The translations under genes were made by a program, and so were the position numbers. A stretch of 64,000 bases of DNA from Vibrio sp. ED004. GTDB lineage: Bacteria > Pseudomonadota > Gammaproteobacteria > Enterobacterales > Vibrionaceae. Below the pieces are notes generated by a model that was not told the origin of the DNA, did not search any database, and was given only the letters and a program-made list of their open reading frames with translations. Where the stretch lies: positions 3,100,001 to 3,164,000 of the forward strand of contig NZ_CP066149.1 in NCBI RefSeq assembly GCF_023206395.1, in the 5' to 3' direction. The first letter of the stretch is position 1; each line of letters begins with the position of its first letter. Below are positions 37,309 to 47,986 of the stretch, one piece after another.

Positions 37309-38433
37309 TTATAGCTCGTCTACTGTTGCCCAAACTGCGGCTAGCATGTCGTGACCAAATGCAACGCTGCGCTCTGGAGACCAACCGTACAGTTCGTCAG
37401 CGTGGCTGATGTGATCTTTAAATGGCATCTCGACTGTGTAAGCTAAACACTTGAACTGCTCACCAATCCAGTTTGTGCCAACCGTCATATTCGCTTTGCC
37501 CGGTTCGTCTTTATCGTAACCAAACTCATCTTGGAACTCTGGCGTGATAGTCAGTAGTGCTTGCTTGAAGTGATTCTCTAGTTTAGCAATGCGCTCGTTG
37601 TATGAAGGCGTGCCTTCGCTACCTGCTACAAAGTTATACGGAATCGCTTCGTCGCCGTGAATATCTAGACACAGATCAACGCCCGTTTCTAGCATGCGTT
37701 CGCGAACAAGGAACACTTCTGGGCTACGTTCCATAGAAGGCGATTGCCATTCACGGTTCAGGTTAACGCCAATCGCATTAGTACGAAGGTGACCGCGGAT
37801 ACTGCCATCTGGGTTCATGTTAGGAACCACGCGGAAAACAACACTGTCTAACAGTGAACGACCTACGGTGTCCGTTTCATCAAGCAAGCGTTGCAACAGG
37901 CCTTCGATTAACCATTCAGCCATAGTCTCGCCAGGATGTTGGCGACCAATTACCCAAATGTTTTTCTTTTCTTCACTTGGCTCACCAATGGTTAGCAAAG
38001 TGATGTCATTGTTGTCTAGCGTGTGGCCCAGAGTTTCAAGCTTACAAGCTGGGTGCGTTTGCGCGCTGTGCAGAAGATCTTGGTGACGATCGTATGAGTA
38101 CGGTGCGAAGTACGCGAAGTACATTGAATAGTGCTCCGGAATGATATCGAAGCTTAGTGTGTCACCATCGAACTGAGATGGAATACGGAACCACTCTTCG
38201 CGGTCGTACGATGCAACCACATCGTAATCTTTCCAGCCTTCAGGGTATGCAGATGTTGCCAATTGGCCGATTTCGAAGTGGTGAGCTTGTTGAGCATCGC
38301 TTTCTAAACGGAAGTGGAACCACTGAGAGATTTCAGTCTGGTTGTCTGCTGGGATAGTCAGTTGAATGTTTTGTGGTGAATCTGCTGAAACGACGTGAAT
38401 GTTGCCGCTTTCGAAATTGCTGAAAATTTTCAT
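37309..38433 (-). CDS. M14 family zinc carboxypeptidase-like protein
   Basis: This 374-residue cytosolic protein has an N-terminal beta domain as in cytosolic carboxypeptidases, then the M14 domain. The zinc-binding HPGE lies in GRQHPGETMAEW near 165, the third ligand His in DIHGDEAIPYN near 255, and the catalytic Glu in YTVEMPFKD near 340. Such proteins trim C-terminal residues or deglutamylate. I use ATG 38433 because the family's N-terminus begins there; 21 upstream codons look non-coding. The physiological substrate is unknown. Confidence 0.87.
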   Translation of the reverse strand: MKIFSNFESGNIHVVSADSPQNIQLTIPADNQTEISQWFHFRLESDAQQAHHFEIGQLATSAYPEGWKDYDVVASYDREEWFRIPSQFDGDTLSFDIIPEHYSMYFAYFAPYSYDRHQDLLHSAQTHPACKLETLGHTLDNNDITLLTIGEPSEEKKNIWVIGRQHPGETMAEWLIEGLLQRLLDETDTVGRSLLDSVVFRVVPNMNPDGSIRGHLRTNAIGVNLNREWQSPSMERSPEVFLVRERMLETGVDLCLDIHGDEAIPYNFVAGSEGTPSYNERIAKLENHFKQALLTITPEFQDEFGYDKDEPGKANMTVGTNWIGEQFKCLAYTVEMPFKDHISHADELYGWSPERSVAFGHDMLAAVWATVDEL

Positions 38434-38571
38434 TGTAGTTTTTATCTCGTAGTTGAGTTGTCGTAAGACTAGCACACTTTTTTTCGAGCAAACCACTAAC
38501 TAAATCGTAATGAGATGTTATTTCAACTATCTACTTTTTCGTTGTCTATTTTTGAACAACCCACTTTCCCA

Positions 38572-38847
38572 CTATCGACGCTGGCAAGTGGTACACCCAC
38601 GACAGGCAGAACGTGTGTGGCGATCTAACTTGCTACGTTGCACCTTGCAATAAGCGTTTTTTAGCGCTCTTCGTCCAGAAAACCAATCATCAGGTTTCTC
38701 AAGAATCAGATAACCATTAAAGCGTTTCACAAGCTCGATTCTGTTTTGCTCGATGAACTTGCTATCAAACCCAATCTCAAAGTAATCAAGCGCTTGTTCG
38801 ATGGAGGTGAAACTCGCTATTTTTTGTTGGAATTCTGTCTGGTTCAT
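38572..38847 (-). CDS. NifW-family protein
   Basis: This 91-residue protein resembles NifW (nitrogenase-stabilising protein): an N-terminal helix, YFEIGFDSKFIEQNRIELVKRFNGYL, then a KPDDW-x-R-x-ALKNAYCKVQ block. The C-terminus instead has a Cys-rich end (SACRGCTTCQRR) that could bind metal. No nif gene is in this window and most Vibrio of this type do not fix nitrogen, so a role outside nitrogenase is likely. It sits between the M14 gene and torCA. Confidence 0.75.
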   Translation of the reverse strand: MNQTEFQQKIASFTSIEQALDYFEIGFDSKFIEQNRIELVKRFNGYLILEKPDDWFSGRRALKNAYCKVQRSKLDRHTRSACRGCTTCQRR

Positions 38848-39153
38848 GGAGTGAAGAGTTTATGAAAGGAGTTAGCCGACATTGTATTAGATTTACAATT
38901 TACTTCTTTGATTTGGGAGCGAGTTTAATGTCTTTATTGTTCCATTAATCAGTTATTGAAATCTAACACGCGCCTTGTATTTGCGTGGTGATTCGGTTGT
39001 TAGGGCGCTAATTTTTCAAAGTGACATTAAGCTCTCAGAAAGGTTCATTTTTTGTTCCTCAGATTGCGATTTATGATCCAAATCAAACAGGCCTACCCCT
39101 AAAGTACTATTCTGATCGCAATTGTAACCAATTGTTGAAGATGATTAAAAATT
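38848..39153. other. Intergenic region upstream of torC
   Basis: This 306-bp region holds an FNR-like site (39073-39086) and a possible -10 (TATTCT, about 39108-39113). The remainder shows nothing specific. Confidence 0.5.
39073..39086 (+). promoter_or_regulatory. FNR-type box upstream of torC
   Basis: ATGAT-N4-ATCAA matches the FNR consensus TTGAT-N4-ATCAA at 9 of 10 positions. A TATTCT -10 about 22 bp downstream would place the centre near -41, the class II position for FNR activation. CRP binding is an alternative. Confidence 0.55.
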
Positions 39154-40248
39154 ATGACAATAAAAAAACGTTATATCGCACTAATAGCGGCGGTTGGTAT
39201 AGGCATTGGCTGGTTAACTTTAGGGGGAACTGCAGCCGTTATGCACTATACATCGAGCACTGAGTTTTGTGTTTCTTGCCACACGATGGAAACACCCTAT
39301 AAAGAATACCAAGGTTCGGTTCACTTCAGTAACGCAAAAGGCATTAGAGCTGAGTGTGCCGATTGCCATATCCCAACAGATCCGATTGACTACGTGATCA
39401 CCAAAGTAAGAGCGTCTAAAGACATCTATCACGAATTCATCTCAGGTAAGATCGACACGCCTGAAAAATACGAAGCACACCGTGAAGAGATGGCCGAAAC
39501 AGTATGGGCTCAATTCCGTGAAAATGATTCAGCGACATGTCGCTCTTGTCACGAATTCGATGCAATGGAAGAGTTCGAGCAATCTCGTGATGCGGCGAAA
39601 ATGCACGCTTACGGTAAAGAGAACAACCAAACGTGTATCGACTGCCACAAAGGCGTCGCGCACTTTGCTCCTGAAGCTCAGCTAGACAGCAAAGCCTTCG
39701 ATACCCTGATTGCCTTTACCAAAAACACGCCATCAGATGCGAAAGTGGTTTATCCAGTAACCGATATCGCAATGGGCGAGTTCGGTAGCGTAAACCCAAC
39801 GGCCGAACTTGAAGTCGTTAAAGCTGAAGGCGACAACCGTACTGTGACTCTGAATGCCTTCCAAATGAAAGGCGCAGAGCAAGTGCTTTACTTCGGTGAA
39901 GGTCAACGTGCAATCGTTGCGACACTGACAGACAAAGGTCAAGAAGCACTGACTACTGGTGAATACGAAGCCGATGCTTACGGTAACGAGTGGCGTTCTG
40001 TTGCGTTAACGGGTGACATTACTGACCCAGTTGTCGATAGCCTAGACCCAATCTGGTCTTACGCAGAAGAGTTGGACAATGTTTACTGTGCAACGTGTCA
40101 CGCGAAGATTCCTTCAAACCACTTCACTGTGAATGCTTGGGGACCTGTTGCGAAAAGTATGGGCGACCGTACCGACATTTCTGAGCAAAACCTTGAGCTG
40201 CTGACTAAGTACTTCCAAAACCACGCGAAAGACGTTGTTGGTCACTAA
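39154..40248 (+). CDS. torC: Pentaheme c-type cytochrome TorC
   Basis: This 364-residue NapC/NirT-family quinol dehydrogenase passes electrons from menaquinol to the periplasmic reductase TorA. One N-terminal TM helix (residues about 5-27) anchors it. Five CxxCH heme motifs are present: VSCHT, ADCHI, RSCHE, IDCHK in the NapC-like part, and ATCHA near the C-terminus, as in TorC. It starts torCA; TorA begins 22 bp after its stop. An FNR-like box upstream suggests anaerobic activation. The regulators torTSR are not in the window. Confidence 0.92.
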   Translation: MTIKKRYIALIAAVGIGIGWLTLGGTAAVMHYTSSTEFCVSCHTMETPYKEYQGSVHFSNAKGIRAECADCHIPTDPIDYVITKVRASKDIYHEFISGKIDTPEKYEAHREEMAETVWAQFRENDSATCRSCHEFDAMEEFEQSRDAAKMHAYGKENNQTCIDCHKGVAHFAPEAQLDSKAFDTLIAFTKNTPSDAKVVYPVTDIAMGEFGSVNPTAELEVVKAEGDNRTVTLNAFQMKGAEQVLYFGEGQRAIVATLTDKGQEALTTGEYEADAYGNEWRSVALTGDITDPVVDSLDPIWSYAEELDNVYCATCHAKIPSNHFTVNAWGPVAKSMGDRTDISEQNLELLTKYFQNHAKDVVGH

Positions 40249-40270
40249 AGAGAATTAGAAGGATAAAATT

Positions 40271-42718
40271 ATGACTAATATGACCCGTCGTGGATTTATG
40301 AAAGGCACAGGTATCACTGCTGGTGCGTTGGCATTCACTTCCTTGACGCCGATGAGCGCAATGGCTTCTGACAAGCGTGGTTCTGGTGTTCTAACATCAG
40401 GCCGTATGGGACCAATGCTGTGTGAAGTGAAAGATGGCAAGTTAGTGTCGACCACGAATGCATTGGCACAAACCGTTCCAAACAGCCTACAAATTACAGG
40501 CCCTGACCAAGTACACACCAAAGCGCGTGTTAAATACCCTATGGTTCGTAAAGGCTACTTGGCTAACCCATCGGCACCTGAAGGTGTACGCGGTAGCGAT
40601 GAGTTTGTTCGCATCTCTTGGGATGAAGTGTACAAACTGATTCATCAACAACACTCACGTATTCGTAAAGAGCACGGTGCAGAGTCTGTATTCGCAGGCT
40701 CTTACGGTTGGCGTTCAAGTGGTGTTTTACATAAAGCGCAAACACTTCTACAACGTTACATGAGCATGGCTGGTGGTTACTCTGGTCACTTAGGTGATTA
40801 CTCAACAGGTGCTGCACAGGTCATCATGCCGCACGTGGTGGGTTCGATTGAAGTGTATGAACAACAAACGACTTACCCAGTCATTCTTGAGCACAGTGAT
40901 GTGGTGGTACTTTGGGGTTTAAACCCAATCAACACCTTGAAGATCGCTTGGAGCTCAACGGACTGTGCAGGTCTTGAATTCTTCCACCAGTTGAAGAAAT
41001 CGGGCAAGACAGTGATCGCGATTGATCCAATGCGTTCTGAAACTATCGAGTTCTTTGGCGACAACGCTGAGTGGATTGCTCCACACCCAATGACTGACGT
41101 AGCCATGATGATGGGTATTGCGCACACATTAGTGAAGCAGGGTAAGCACGACAAAGAATTCTTGGGCAAATACACAACAGGTTATGACGTATTCGAAGCT
41201 TACCTAATGGGTAAAGAAGACGGCGTCGAAAAATCTGCTGAGTGGGCGTCTGAGATCTGTGGTGTGCCCGTGAAGCAGCTTGAGCTACTTGCGGATATCT
41301 TCAGTAAGAACCGTACTATGCTGATGTCTGGCTGGGGTATGCAGCGTCAACAATACGGTGAGCAACGTCACTGGATGTTGGTTACGCTAGCGACAATGCT
41401 AGGTCAAGTTGGCTTGCCTGGTGGTGGTTTCGGTCTTTCTTACCACTACTCAAACGGTGGTAACCCTGCTCGTGATGCAGGTGTACTTCCTGCGATTTCA
41501 GCGTCGCTTGGCGGCGGTTCTTCGGCGGGTAACGACTGGGCAGTTTCAGGATCTGTGAATGCATTCCCTGTCGCGCGTATTGTTGAAGCGCTAGAAAATC
41601 CGGGTTCAAGCTACCATCACAATGGCCACAACCTAACGTTCCCTGAGATCAAAATGATTTGGTGGGCAGGCGGTGCGAACTTTACTCACCACCAAGATAC
41701 CAACCGCTTGATCAAAGCGTGGCAAAAGCCAGAGCTGATTGTTATCTCAGAACCTTACTGGACAGCAGCAGCTAAACACGCGGATATTGTGTTGCCAATT
41801 ACTACATCGTTTGAACGTAATGATATGACGATGACAGGTGACTACAGTAACCAACACCTAGTGCCAATGAAGAAAGTGGTTGAGCCTCAAGGTGAGGCGC
41901 GTAATGACTTCGATGTGTTTGCGGACTTGTCTGAGTTGCTTGCTCCGGGTGGTCGTGATGTGTACACCGAAGGCAAGACCGAAATGGAATGGCTGTACGG
42001 TTTCTACAAAACAGCACAGCAAGGTGGTCGTGGTCAGCGCATCGTAATGCCTAACTTCAGCAAGTTCTGGGATGATAACCAACTGATTGAGATGAAGTGG
42101 AACGAGAAGAACGCACAGTTTGTTCGTTACGCTGATTTCCGTGAGAATCCAATCATGAACCCACTAGGTACACCGAGTGGTAAGTTCGAGATTTTCTCAA
42201 GAACGATTGAAGGTTACCAACTAGACGATTGTCCAGCGCACCCTACTTGGTTAGAGCCAACAGAGTACACAGGTAATGCTAAAGATGGCGAACTGCAATT
42301 GATGACAGCGCACGCAGCGCACCGTCTACATAGCCAGTTCAACTACGCGAAGATTCGTGAAGAGTACGCGATCGCAGACCGCGAGCCGATTTCAATCCAC
42401 CCTGAAGACGCAAAAGCGCGTGGCATTAAAACGGGTGACTTGGTTCGTGCACACAATGGTCGTGGCCAAGTATTGGTTGGTGCATTAGTGACTGATGGCA
42501 TCAAACAAGGTTCTGTATGTATCCATGAAGGCGGTTGGCCAGATTTAGATAAAGATACAGGCCTATGTAAAAACGGTGGCTGTAACGTACTTACGTTGGA
42601 TATTCCGACCTCTCGTCTGGCAAATGGTTGTGCAGCGAACTCTGCGCTTGTGAAAATTGAAAAATACACAGGCCCAGTATTAGAACTGACGGCATTTGAT
42701 CCACCTAAGAATGGCTAA
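40271..42718 (+). CDS. torA: Trimethylamine-N-oxide reductase TorA
   Basis: This 815-residue periplasmic molybdoenzyme of the DMSO reductase family reduces TMAO to trimethylamine. A Tat signal (TRRGFMKG, Arg6-Arg7) opens the protein. No N-terminal Fe-S cysteine motif is present, as expected for the TorA/DorA/BisC branch. The molybdenum-ligand serine lies in [13 protein letters not shown] near residue 180. It follows torC directly. BisC-like cytosolic enzymes lack the Tat signal, so TorA is the better call. A torD chaperone is not nearby. Confidence 0.94.
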   Translation: MTNMTRRGFMKGTGITAGALAFTSLTPMSAMASDKRGSGVLTSGRMGPMLCEVKDGKLVSTTNALAQTVPNSLQITGPDQVHTKARVKYPMVRKGYLANPSAPEGVRGSDEFVRISWDEVYKLIHQQHSRIRKEHGAESVFAGSYGWRSSGVLHKAQTLLQRYMSMAGGYSGHLGDYSTGAAQVIMPHVVGSIEVYEQQTTYPVILEHSDVVVLWGLNPINTLKIAWSSTDCAGLEFFHQLKKSGKTVIAIDPMRSETIEFFGDNAEWIAPHPMTDVAMMMGIAHTLVKQGKHDKEFLGKYTTGYDVFEAYLMGKEDGVEKSAEWASEICGVPVKQLELLADIFSKNRTMLMSGWGMQRQQYGEQRHWMLVTLATMLGQVGLPGGGFGLSYHYSNGGNPARDAGVLPAISASLGGGSSAGNDWAVSGSVNAFPVARIVEALENPGSSYHHNGHNLTFPEIKMIWWAGGANFTHHQDTNRLIKAWQKPELIVISEPYWTAAAKHADIVLPITTSFERNDMTMTGDYSNQHLVPMKKVVEPQGEARNDFDVFADLSELLAPGGRDVYTEGKTEMEWLYGFYKTAQQGGRGQRIVMPNFSKFWDDNQLIEMKWNEKNAQFVRYADFRENPIMNPLGTPSGKFEIFSRTIEGYQLDDCPAHPTWLEPTEYTGNAKDGELQLMTAHAAHRLHSQFNYAKIREEYAIADREPISIHPEDAKARGIKTGDLVRAHNGRGQVLVGALVTDGIKQGSVCIHEGGWPDLDKDTGLCKNGGCNVLTLDIPTSRLANGCAANSALVKIEKYTGPVLELTAFDPPKNG

Positions 42719-42745
42719 TCTTTAACGAGAAATAGCAAATTGAAC

Positions 42746-42774
42746 GAAGCCAGCCTAACCGCTGGCTTTTTTTA
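42746..42774 (+). terminator. Terminator of torCA
   Basis: AAGCCAGC pairs with GCTGGCTT around a 6-nt loop, followed by a T run. Confidence 0.9.
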
Positions 42775-42861
42775 TGATCTTTTTTGCCATGGAAAGACTA
42801 TTACTGTGTGTCGAGTAGACAACTCATAATAATCAACGACATCGAAGCAAGAGAGAATCCC

Positions 42862-43074
42862 ATGAATCGGATCAACCCAAAGAAGTTATTTCGTAGCAAA
42901 TGGACAGCCGTTAGCCCTGTGAAGAAAGAAAAGCACTTTATGGTCACAGAAGTCGAATTTGATGAAGGGGAGGTCGTGCGCTGCATGATAGAGGCGGTCA
43001 TGACCAAACGAGAAGAAGACATCAATTGGCGAGAGCTTACCGATAATCAAAACTGGCTTCCAGGCTGGAAGTAA
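42862..43074 (+). CDS. Trp-rich small protein (TIGR02450 family)
   Basis: This 70-residue protein has the pattern NPKKLFRSKWTAV, KEKHFMVTEVEF, IEAVMTKREEDINWREL and a C-terminal WLPGWK. That is typical of the TIGR02450 family, found in marine bacteria and of unknown function. The ATG at 42862 follows AAGAGAG; 26 codons of open frame upstream do not fit the family. Confidence 0.85.
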   Translation: MNRINPKKLFRSKWTAVSPVKKEKHFMVTEVEFDEGEVVRCMIEAVMTKREEDINWRELTDNQNWLPGWK

Positions 43075-43123
43075 AGCTGGAAGCCTGTTTGATTCGAATC
43101 TGGTGTTAATGGCGAACTGGCGT

Positions 43124-43861
43124 TTATCGGATATTCGACGCTCGCCTTTGCCAGTATTTGAGCCCCTCTAACACACCCTCAGCGTGTGTTGCGGTGCTGG
43201 TGTACACATTGTCTCTGTCGGACAGGTGAGCCACTTCAGGGTAATGATTAGCGACTAATATCGAATTTACACCCTCTATCGTTAGCATGGATGTGTCGTT
43301 CGCAGAGTCGCCAGCCACACACACCTCTTCTACGCTCAAATCATGCTGCTTGAGCAGGTGATGAATCGCGGTAGCCTTATTGACGCCCTTTGGTGTGATG
43401 TCTAGATACCAGTCGTGGGAGTAAGTGAGATGCACATCCAATCCGTGCGACTCCAAACTTGATTCGATCAACTCATGTTGAGGTTCAGACAGCTTCCCTT
43501 CAAAAGTAATCTTGTAATCACCTTGATGATTCTCAAAGCGTTCGCCCATAAAGTCGAGTGGTGCGAGTGCTGTCTCGACCTTGGATTTGTTCCAAGATGC
43601 TTCTAATTGGTTGTGCCAAACATGATCGGGTTTTTGGGAATGATCGTGATGAATTCTAGTGCCAACATCGCTGATAATGCTGTGTGGTTTCGGGTAGTTA
43701 TCAGACGCCAATCCAACTCGAATTGACGGCAGAGTTCTTCCTGTCGCAATGATAAAACGGATATCAGGTTGTTCGGTTAGGTAGTCAAATAACTGATTAA
43801 CGCCATGAGAAGATCCTCCATCCAGCGTCCCGTCAAAATCACACACCAGCATTTTTATCAT
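43124..43861 (-). CDS. Cof-type HAD hydrolase
   Basis: This 245-residue cytosolic phosphatase of the Cof/SPP-like HAD subfamily has motif I CDFDGTLDGG, motif II FIIATGRTLPS, and motif IV VAGDSANDTSML. A cap domain lies between motifs II and III. Typical substrates are sugar phosphates or nucleotide derivatives. The ATG at 43861 is preceded by AAGGA at ideal spacing. It is monocistronic and convergent with the Trp-rich gene. Confidence 0.86.
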   Translation of the reverse strand: MIKMLVCDFDGTLDGGSSHGVNQLFDYLTEQPDIRFIIATGRTLPSIRVGLASDNYPKPHSIISDVGTRIHHDHSQKPDHVWHNQLEASWNKSKVETALAPLDFMGERFENHQGDYKITFEGKLSEPQHELIESSLESHGLDVHLTYSHDWYLDITPKGVNKATAIHHLLKQHDLSVEEVCVAGDSANDTSMLTIEGVNSILVANHYPEVAHLSDRDNVYTSTATHAEGVLEGLKYWQRRASNIR

Positions 43862-44524
43862 TCGAATTCCTTGTCTTTTTCTCTCATTCATCGCGGGGAA
43901 ATGTCTATTTCTTTTATAAAGAATGGCTCAGCAGTGAGCACTCTACAAGTTGTCTTGTGGCTTAGATAATCGATATTGAACAGTTTGCAGCAAGTATCAC
44001 AGTTGGTGTGATGTTTTGAAATTCTGGGTTGAAAAACTCAATTTTGTCTCGTTGGTCTTAGCCGATTTCCCTTTGTTTTTTAGGTTAAGTACGAGTGGGG
44101 GATCAGACCCTTACAACAGGCTGAGTGCTTGCATCTAAAACGTCATTAAATCTTAATAAATAGTTTGTATTCGAATTATTTGTACACGAACCATTTGGTG
44201 CTATTCTTGGTCTGTCTAGCGTATTAATTGAACAAATGTAAAATAAATATTCAATAATCTATCAGTAAGTAATACATAATATTGCAAGCGGCTTGGTTGT
44301 TTTAATGTCTTTGTTTTTCAGTGTCTTGGGTGTTTGTTGTTTTATTTTTAATCATTGTTTTTTCTAGGGGATTGGTGGTTTTGTAGGTAATTTGCAGTAC
44401 GAGACCCCTTGATTTACACTGGTTAATTACTTAGAGTGCTAATCGTTTTTTGAGTTTAAATAAGTCATTTTTAAGTTTAAATAACCGTTTTTAAGTTTAA
44501 ATAACTAAGAAAGGATTAGATTAC
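43862..44524. other. Long intergenic region upstream of proVWX
   Basis: This 663-bp, AT-rich region between divergent genes has no credible ORF or RNA gene. It ends in three 20-bp direct repeats (44446-44507) just before proV. Its length and composition suggest complex osmotic regulation of proVWX. Confidence 0.6.
44446..44507. repeat. Three ~20-bp direct repeats before proV
   Basis: Units start at 44446, 44468 and 44488 and share TTTTTAAGTTTAAATAA (the first has GAG for AAG). The period of 20-22 bp equals about two helical turns, so a protein could bind each on the same DNA face. They end 17 bp before the proV ATG, so they may lie in the leader or over the promoter. Confidence 0.85.
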
Positions 44525-45712
44525 ATGGATCCCATACTGGAAGTTAAGGGACTGTACAAGGTGTTTGGTGAAGACACCGACCGTGCTTTTACGATGATTA
44601 ATCAAGGTGCGGACAAAGACAAAGTTTTCGAAGAAACAGGTCTAACGATCGGCGTTAACGATGTTTCTCTTAGTATTCAAGAAGGCGAGATTTTCGTAAT
44701 AATGGGACTGTCAGGATCTGGCAAATCAACCCTAGTACGCCTTCTTAACCGCTTGATTGAACCTACCAAAGGCAATGTGCTTCTACGAGGCAAAGATATT
44801 GCCCACATCTCAGAAGATGAACTCCGCGAAGTTCGCCGCAACAACATCTCCATGGTTTTCCAAAATTTCGCATTGATGCCCCACATGACTGTGATCGAAA
44901 ACGCAGCGTTTGGGCTTGAGCTTACGGGTGTCGATGTTGATAAACGAAAAGAGTCAGCACTGGCCGCGTTAGAACGAGTCGGCCTTGGCGCGTATTCAGA
45001 GTCTTACCCAGATGAACTGTCTGGTGGTATGAAGCAGCGTGTTGGTTTGGCTCGCGCTTTAGCATGTGACCCAGACATTCTGTTAATGGACGAAGCGTTC
45101 TCTGCACTCGATCCACTGATTCGTACCGAAATGCAAGACGAGTTAATCCGACTTCAAAATGACGATAAACGAACGATTGTTTTCATCTCGCATGATTTGG
45201 ATGAAGCGATGCGTATCGGTGACCGAATCGCGATTATGCAAAATGGTGAAGTGGTTCAGGTAGGTACTCCGGATGAAATCTTGAATAGCCCTGCGAACGA
45301 CTATGTTGAAGCCTTCTTCCGTGGTGTGAATGTAGCAAGTGTTCTTACAGTGAAAGACATCGCACGCAAGAAACCTGCAGCAGTATTTAAGAAATCTGAG
45401 CACGATGGTCCGGCCTCCGCTTTGCAAATCTTGATGGATAACGACCGTGAATACGGCATCGTTGTTGAGAAGAGCAGTCACTACTCAGGTATCGTTTCTA
45501 TCGATTCCCTTCGCAAAGCCCACAAAGAGAACAAATCATTGGTTAGCGCTCAGCTAAGTGATGGCTTAACTCTGAATCCAGATTTACCAATCAATGATGT
45601 GCTTGGCCTTGTTGGCGGTGTGCCTTATTCCGTTCCTGTTGTGGACGAGCAAGGTAATTACTTTGGCGTTGTGACTAAGTCACGATTGCTACAAACATTA
45701 GATAAGGGATAG
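44525..45712 (+). CDS. proV: Glycine betaine/proline ABC transporter ATPase ProV
   Basis: This 395-residue cytoplasmic ATPase powers osmoprotectant import. It has the ProV N-terminal extension ([12 protein letters not shown]), Walker [10 protein letters not shown] (near 60), Q-loop [10 protein letters not shown], signature LSGGMKQR and Walker [15 protein letters not shown]-terminal CBS pair (from about 280) is the ionic-strength sensor in this family. Ribosome site AAGGATTAG precedes the ATG. proW starts 3 bp after the stop. Confidence 0.94.
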   Translation: MDPILEVKGLYKVFGEDTDRAFTMINQGADKDKVFEETGLTIGVNDVSLSIQEGEIFVIMGLSGSGKSTLVRLLNRLIEPTKGNVLLRGKDIAHISEDELREVRRNNISMVFQNFALMPHMTVIENAAFGLELTGVDVDKRKESALAALERVGLGAYSESYPDELSGGMKQRVGLARALACDPDILLMDEAFSALDPLIRTEMQDELIRLQNDDKRTIVFISHDLDEAMRIGDRIAIMQNGEVVQVGTPDEILNSPANDYVEAFFRGVNVASVLTVKDIARKKPAAVFKKSEHDGPASALQILMDNDREYGIVVEKSSHYSGIVSIDSLRKAHKENKSLVSAQLSDGLTLNPDLPINDVLGLVGGVPYSVPVVDEQGNYFGVVTKSRLLQTLDKG

Positions 45713-45715
45713 ATC

Positions 45716-46810
45716 ATGTCGTCGGAACAAACAAATAATGACCCATGGTCGCAAGCAGCTCCCTCTACTCAGCCAGCAAGTGATCCTTGGGGTCAAACAA
45801 CTGAGACCACACCATCTGCGGATTGGTTAAGCAGCGAAACCGTTGAGGTGACGCCTTTTGACCCACTGAACCCTTTCGCTGAAGCCGTACTACCAGTGGA
45901 TACTTGGGTTGAGTCTGGTCTGAATTGGTTGGTTGAACATGGACGCCCATTGTTTCAGGCGATACGTGTGCCTATCGATTTCATCCTAAGTTCATTTGAA
46001 ACAGCACTGGTTTCTACACCAGCACCATTCATGCTGATCATCTTATTTTTAGTTGCATGGCAGTTTTCAAACCTGAAGCTTGGTGTTGCTACCGTAGTAT
46101 CCTTGACGTTCATTGGTCTAATTGGCGCTTGGTCCGAAGCCATGACCACGCTTTCGTTGGTGATGACATCGGTCTTCTTCTGCCTGTTGATTGGTTTACC
46201 CATGGGGATATGGCTCGCCCGCAGTAACACGGCGGCTAAATTCGTTCGTCCAATTCTGGATGCCATGCAAACTACGCCAGCCTTCGTTTATCTAGTACCC
46301 ATCGTAATGTTGTTTGGTATCGGTAACGTACCGGGTGTTGTTGTGACCATCATATTCGCACTGCCGCCAGTGGTACGTTTAACCATTTTGGGTATTCAGC
46401 AAGTACCGGAAGAGTTGATCGAAGCTGGTCACTCATTTGGCGCGAGCAAAAAGCAGATGCTTTACCGAATTCAACTGCCATTAGCATTGCCAACCATCAT
46501 GGCGGGCGTAAACCAAACACTGATGCTGTCTCTATCTATGGTGGTTATCGCATCAATGATTGCGGTAGGTGGTCTAGGTCAAATGGTATTGAGAGGTATC
46601 GGCCGCTTAGATATGGGGCTGGCCGCAGTCGGTGGTCTTGGCATCGTTATTCTCGCCATCTTATTGGATCGCATTACCCAAGTGTTGGGTGTGAATGCGG
46701 GCAATACAAAATTACGCTGGTACCGCATGGGACCTGTTTCCCTTGTACTTAATGCTTTAAATCGCGGTAACAAATCAGAACTTCAATTAAGGAAAAACAC
46801 CAATGAATAA
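45716..46810 (+). CDS. proW: Glycine betaine/proline ABC transporter permease ProW
   Basis: This 364-residue inner-membrane permease has a long polar N-terminal extension (about 90 residues, Gln/Pro/Thr-rich, with repeated DPWG/DPWS phrases), typical of ProW. It is followed by about seven TM helices. The coupling segment [15 protein letters not shown] lies near residue 240. It overlaps proX by 8 bp. Confidence 0.93.
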   Translation: MSSEQTNNDPWSQAAPSTQPASDPWGQTTETTPSADWLSSETVEVTPFDPLNPFAEAVLPVDTWVESGLNWLVEHGRPLFQAIRVPIDFILSSFETALVSTPAPFMLIILFLVAWQFSNLKLGVATVVSLTFIGLIGAWSEAMTTLSLVMTSVFFCLLIGLPMGIWLARSNTAAKFVRPILDAMQTTPAFVYLVPIVMLFGIGNVPGVVVTIIFALPPVVRLTILGIQQVPEELIEAGHSFGASKKQMLYRIQLPLALPTIMAGVNQTLMLSLSMVVIASMIAVGGLGQMVLRGIGRLDMGLAAVGGLGIVILAILLDRITQVLGVNAGNTKLRWYRMGPVSLVLNALNRGNKSELQLRKNTNE

Positions 46811-47810
46811 TTCATGGAAGAGCAAACTTGCAGTGAGTATCGTTTCTACACTGGCAGTATCAACGAACGTGTGGGCAGCAAGCCTACCGGGTGAAGGTGT
46901 ATCAGTTCAGCCTGTTCAATCGTCTGTAGCAGAAGAAACATTCCAAACGTTGATTGTTAATCGTGCTCTAGAAGAACTTGGCTACGATGTGAAATCAACG
47001 CAAGAAGTGGACTACAACGTAGGCTACACCTCAATTGCAAAAGGTGACGCAACATTCCTAACGGTAGGTTGGTTCCCGCTTCACGCAGACAAATACACAA
47101 TGGCGGGTGGCGATGACAAATTCTACCGCGAAGGCCAATATGTAAGTGGTGCAGCGCAAGGTTACCTGATTGATAAGAAAACGGCAGAAAAGTACAACAT
47201 CACTAATATTGGTCAGTTAACTGATCCAAAAATTGCGAAACTGTTTGATGCAGATGGTGATGGCAAAGCAGACCTAACAGGCTGTAACCCTGGTTGGGGT
47301 TGTGAGATGGTAATTGAACATCAACTGTCAGCATTCAAACTGGACGATACAGTAACTCACAACCAAGGTAACTATGCGGCTATCATTGCAGACACGATTT
47401 CACGTTACCAAAAGGGTGAATCAATCCTTTACTACACGTGGACACCGTACTGGGTAAGTGGTGTATTGGTTCCTAACGAAGACGTAGTATGGCTAGAAGT
47501 GCCATTCTCTTCACTTCCTGGCGAGCGTTCGGATGTTGATACTACTTTATCTAACGGTAAAAACTACGGCTTCCAAATGAACTCAATGCGTATCATCGCG
47601 AACAAAGAGTTTGCGAAGAACAACCCATCAGCCGCTAAGCTTTTCGAAATCATCAAACTGAACATCAACGATGTAAGTGCTCAGAACATGATGATGAGTA
47701 AAGGTAAGAACAGCTCGGCTGATATCGAAGCGCACGTAAACGGTTGGATTAAAGCGAACCAAAATACGTTTGATGCTTGGATTGCAGAAGCGAAGAAAGC
47801 AGCACTATAG
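46803..47810 (+). CDS. proX: Glycine betaine/proline-binding protein ProX
   Basis: This 335-residue periplasmic receptor has a signal peptide cut near VWAAS. Mature features include [13 protein letters not shown] and the tryptophan/cysteine segment [10 protein letters not shown] near 158; aromatic residues form the betaine cage in this family. It delivers glycine betaine, and less well proline betaine, to ProVW. Its terminator downstream has been split by an insertion sequence, which could allow transcription into the IS. Confidence 0.93.
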   Translation: MNNSWKSKLAVSIVSTLAVSTNVWAASLPGEGVSVQPVQSSVAEETFQTLIVNRALEELGYDVKSTQEVDYNVGYTSIAKGDATFLTVGWFPLHADKYTMAGGDDKFYREGQYVSGAAQGYLIDKKTAEKYNITNIGQLTDPKIAKLFDADGDGKADLTGCNPGWGCEMVIEHQLSAFKLDDTVTHNQGNYAAIIADTISRYQKGESILYYTWTPYWVSGVLVPNEDVVWLEVPFSSLPGERSDVDTTLSNGKNYGFQMNSMRIIANKEFAKNNPSAAKLFEIIKLNINDVSAQNMMMSKGKNSSADIEAHVNGWIKANQNTFDAWIAEAKKAAL

Positions 47811-47986
47811 ATTGGTACTTGTTCAGCTCGATTATCACCTCAACTGGAAACCATGAGCGTGTTTAGTGATTGTGTAGAGTCACTGAATTACATTCAAATG
47901 AAGTGAAAAGACGGCAAGAATGATGATTAAAAAAGCCAGCAGTCCTATTTGGATTTGAAGTGACCCCGTAAAGTTGGACATTTCTG

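Noticed and set aside
39021..39263. Short ORF before and over torC
   Set aside because: It overlaps the FNR-like promoter and the torC N-terminus in another frame, with no ribosome site.
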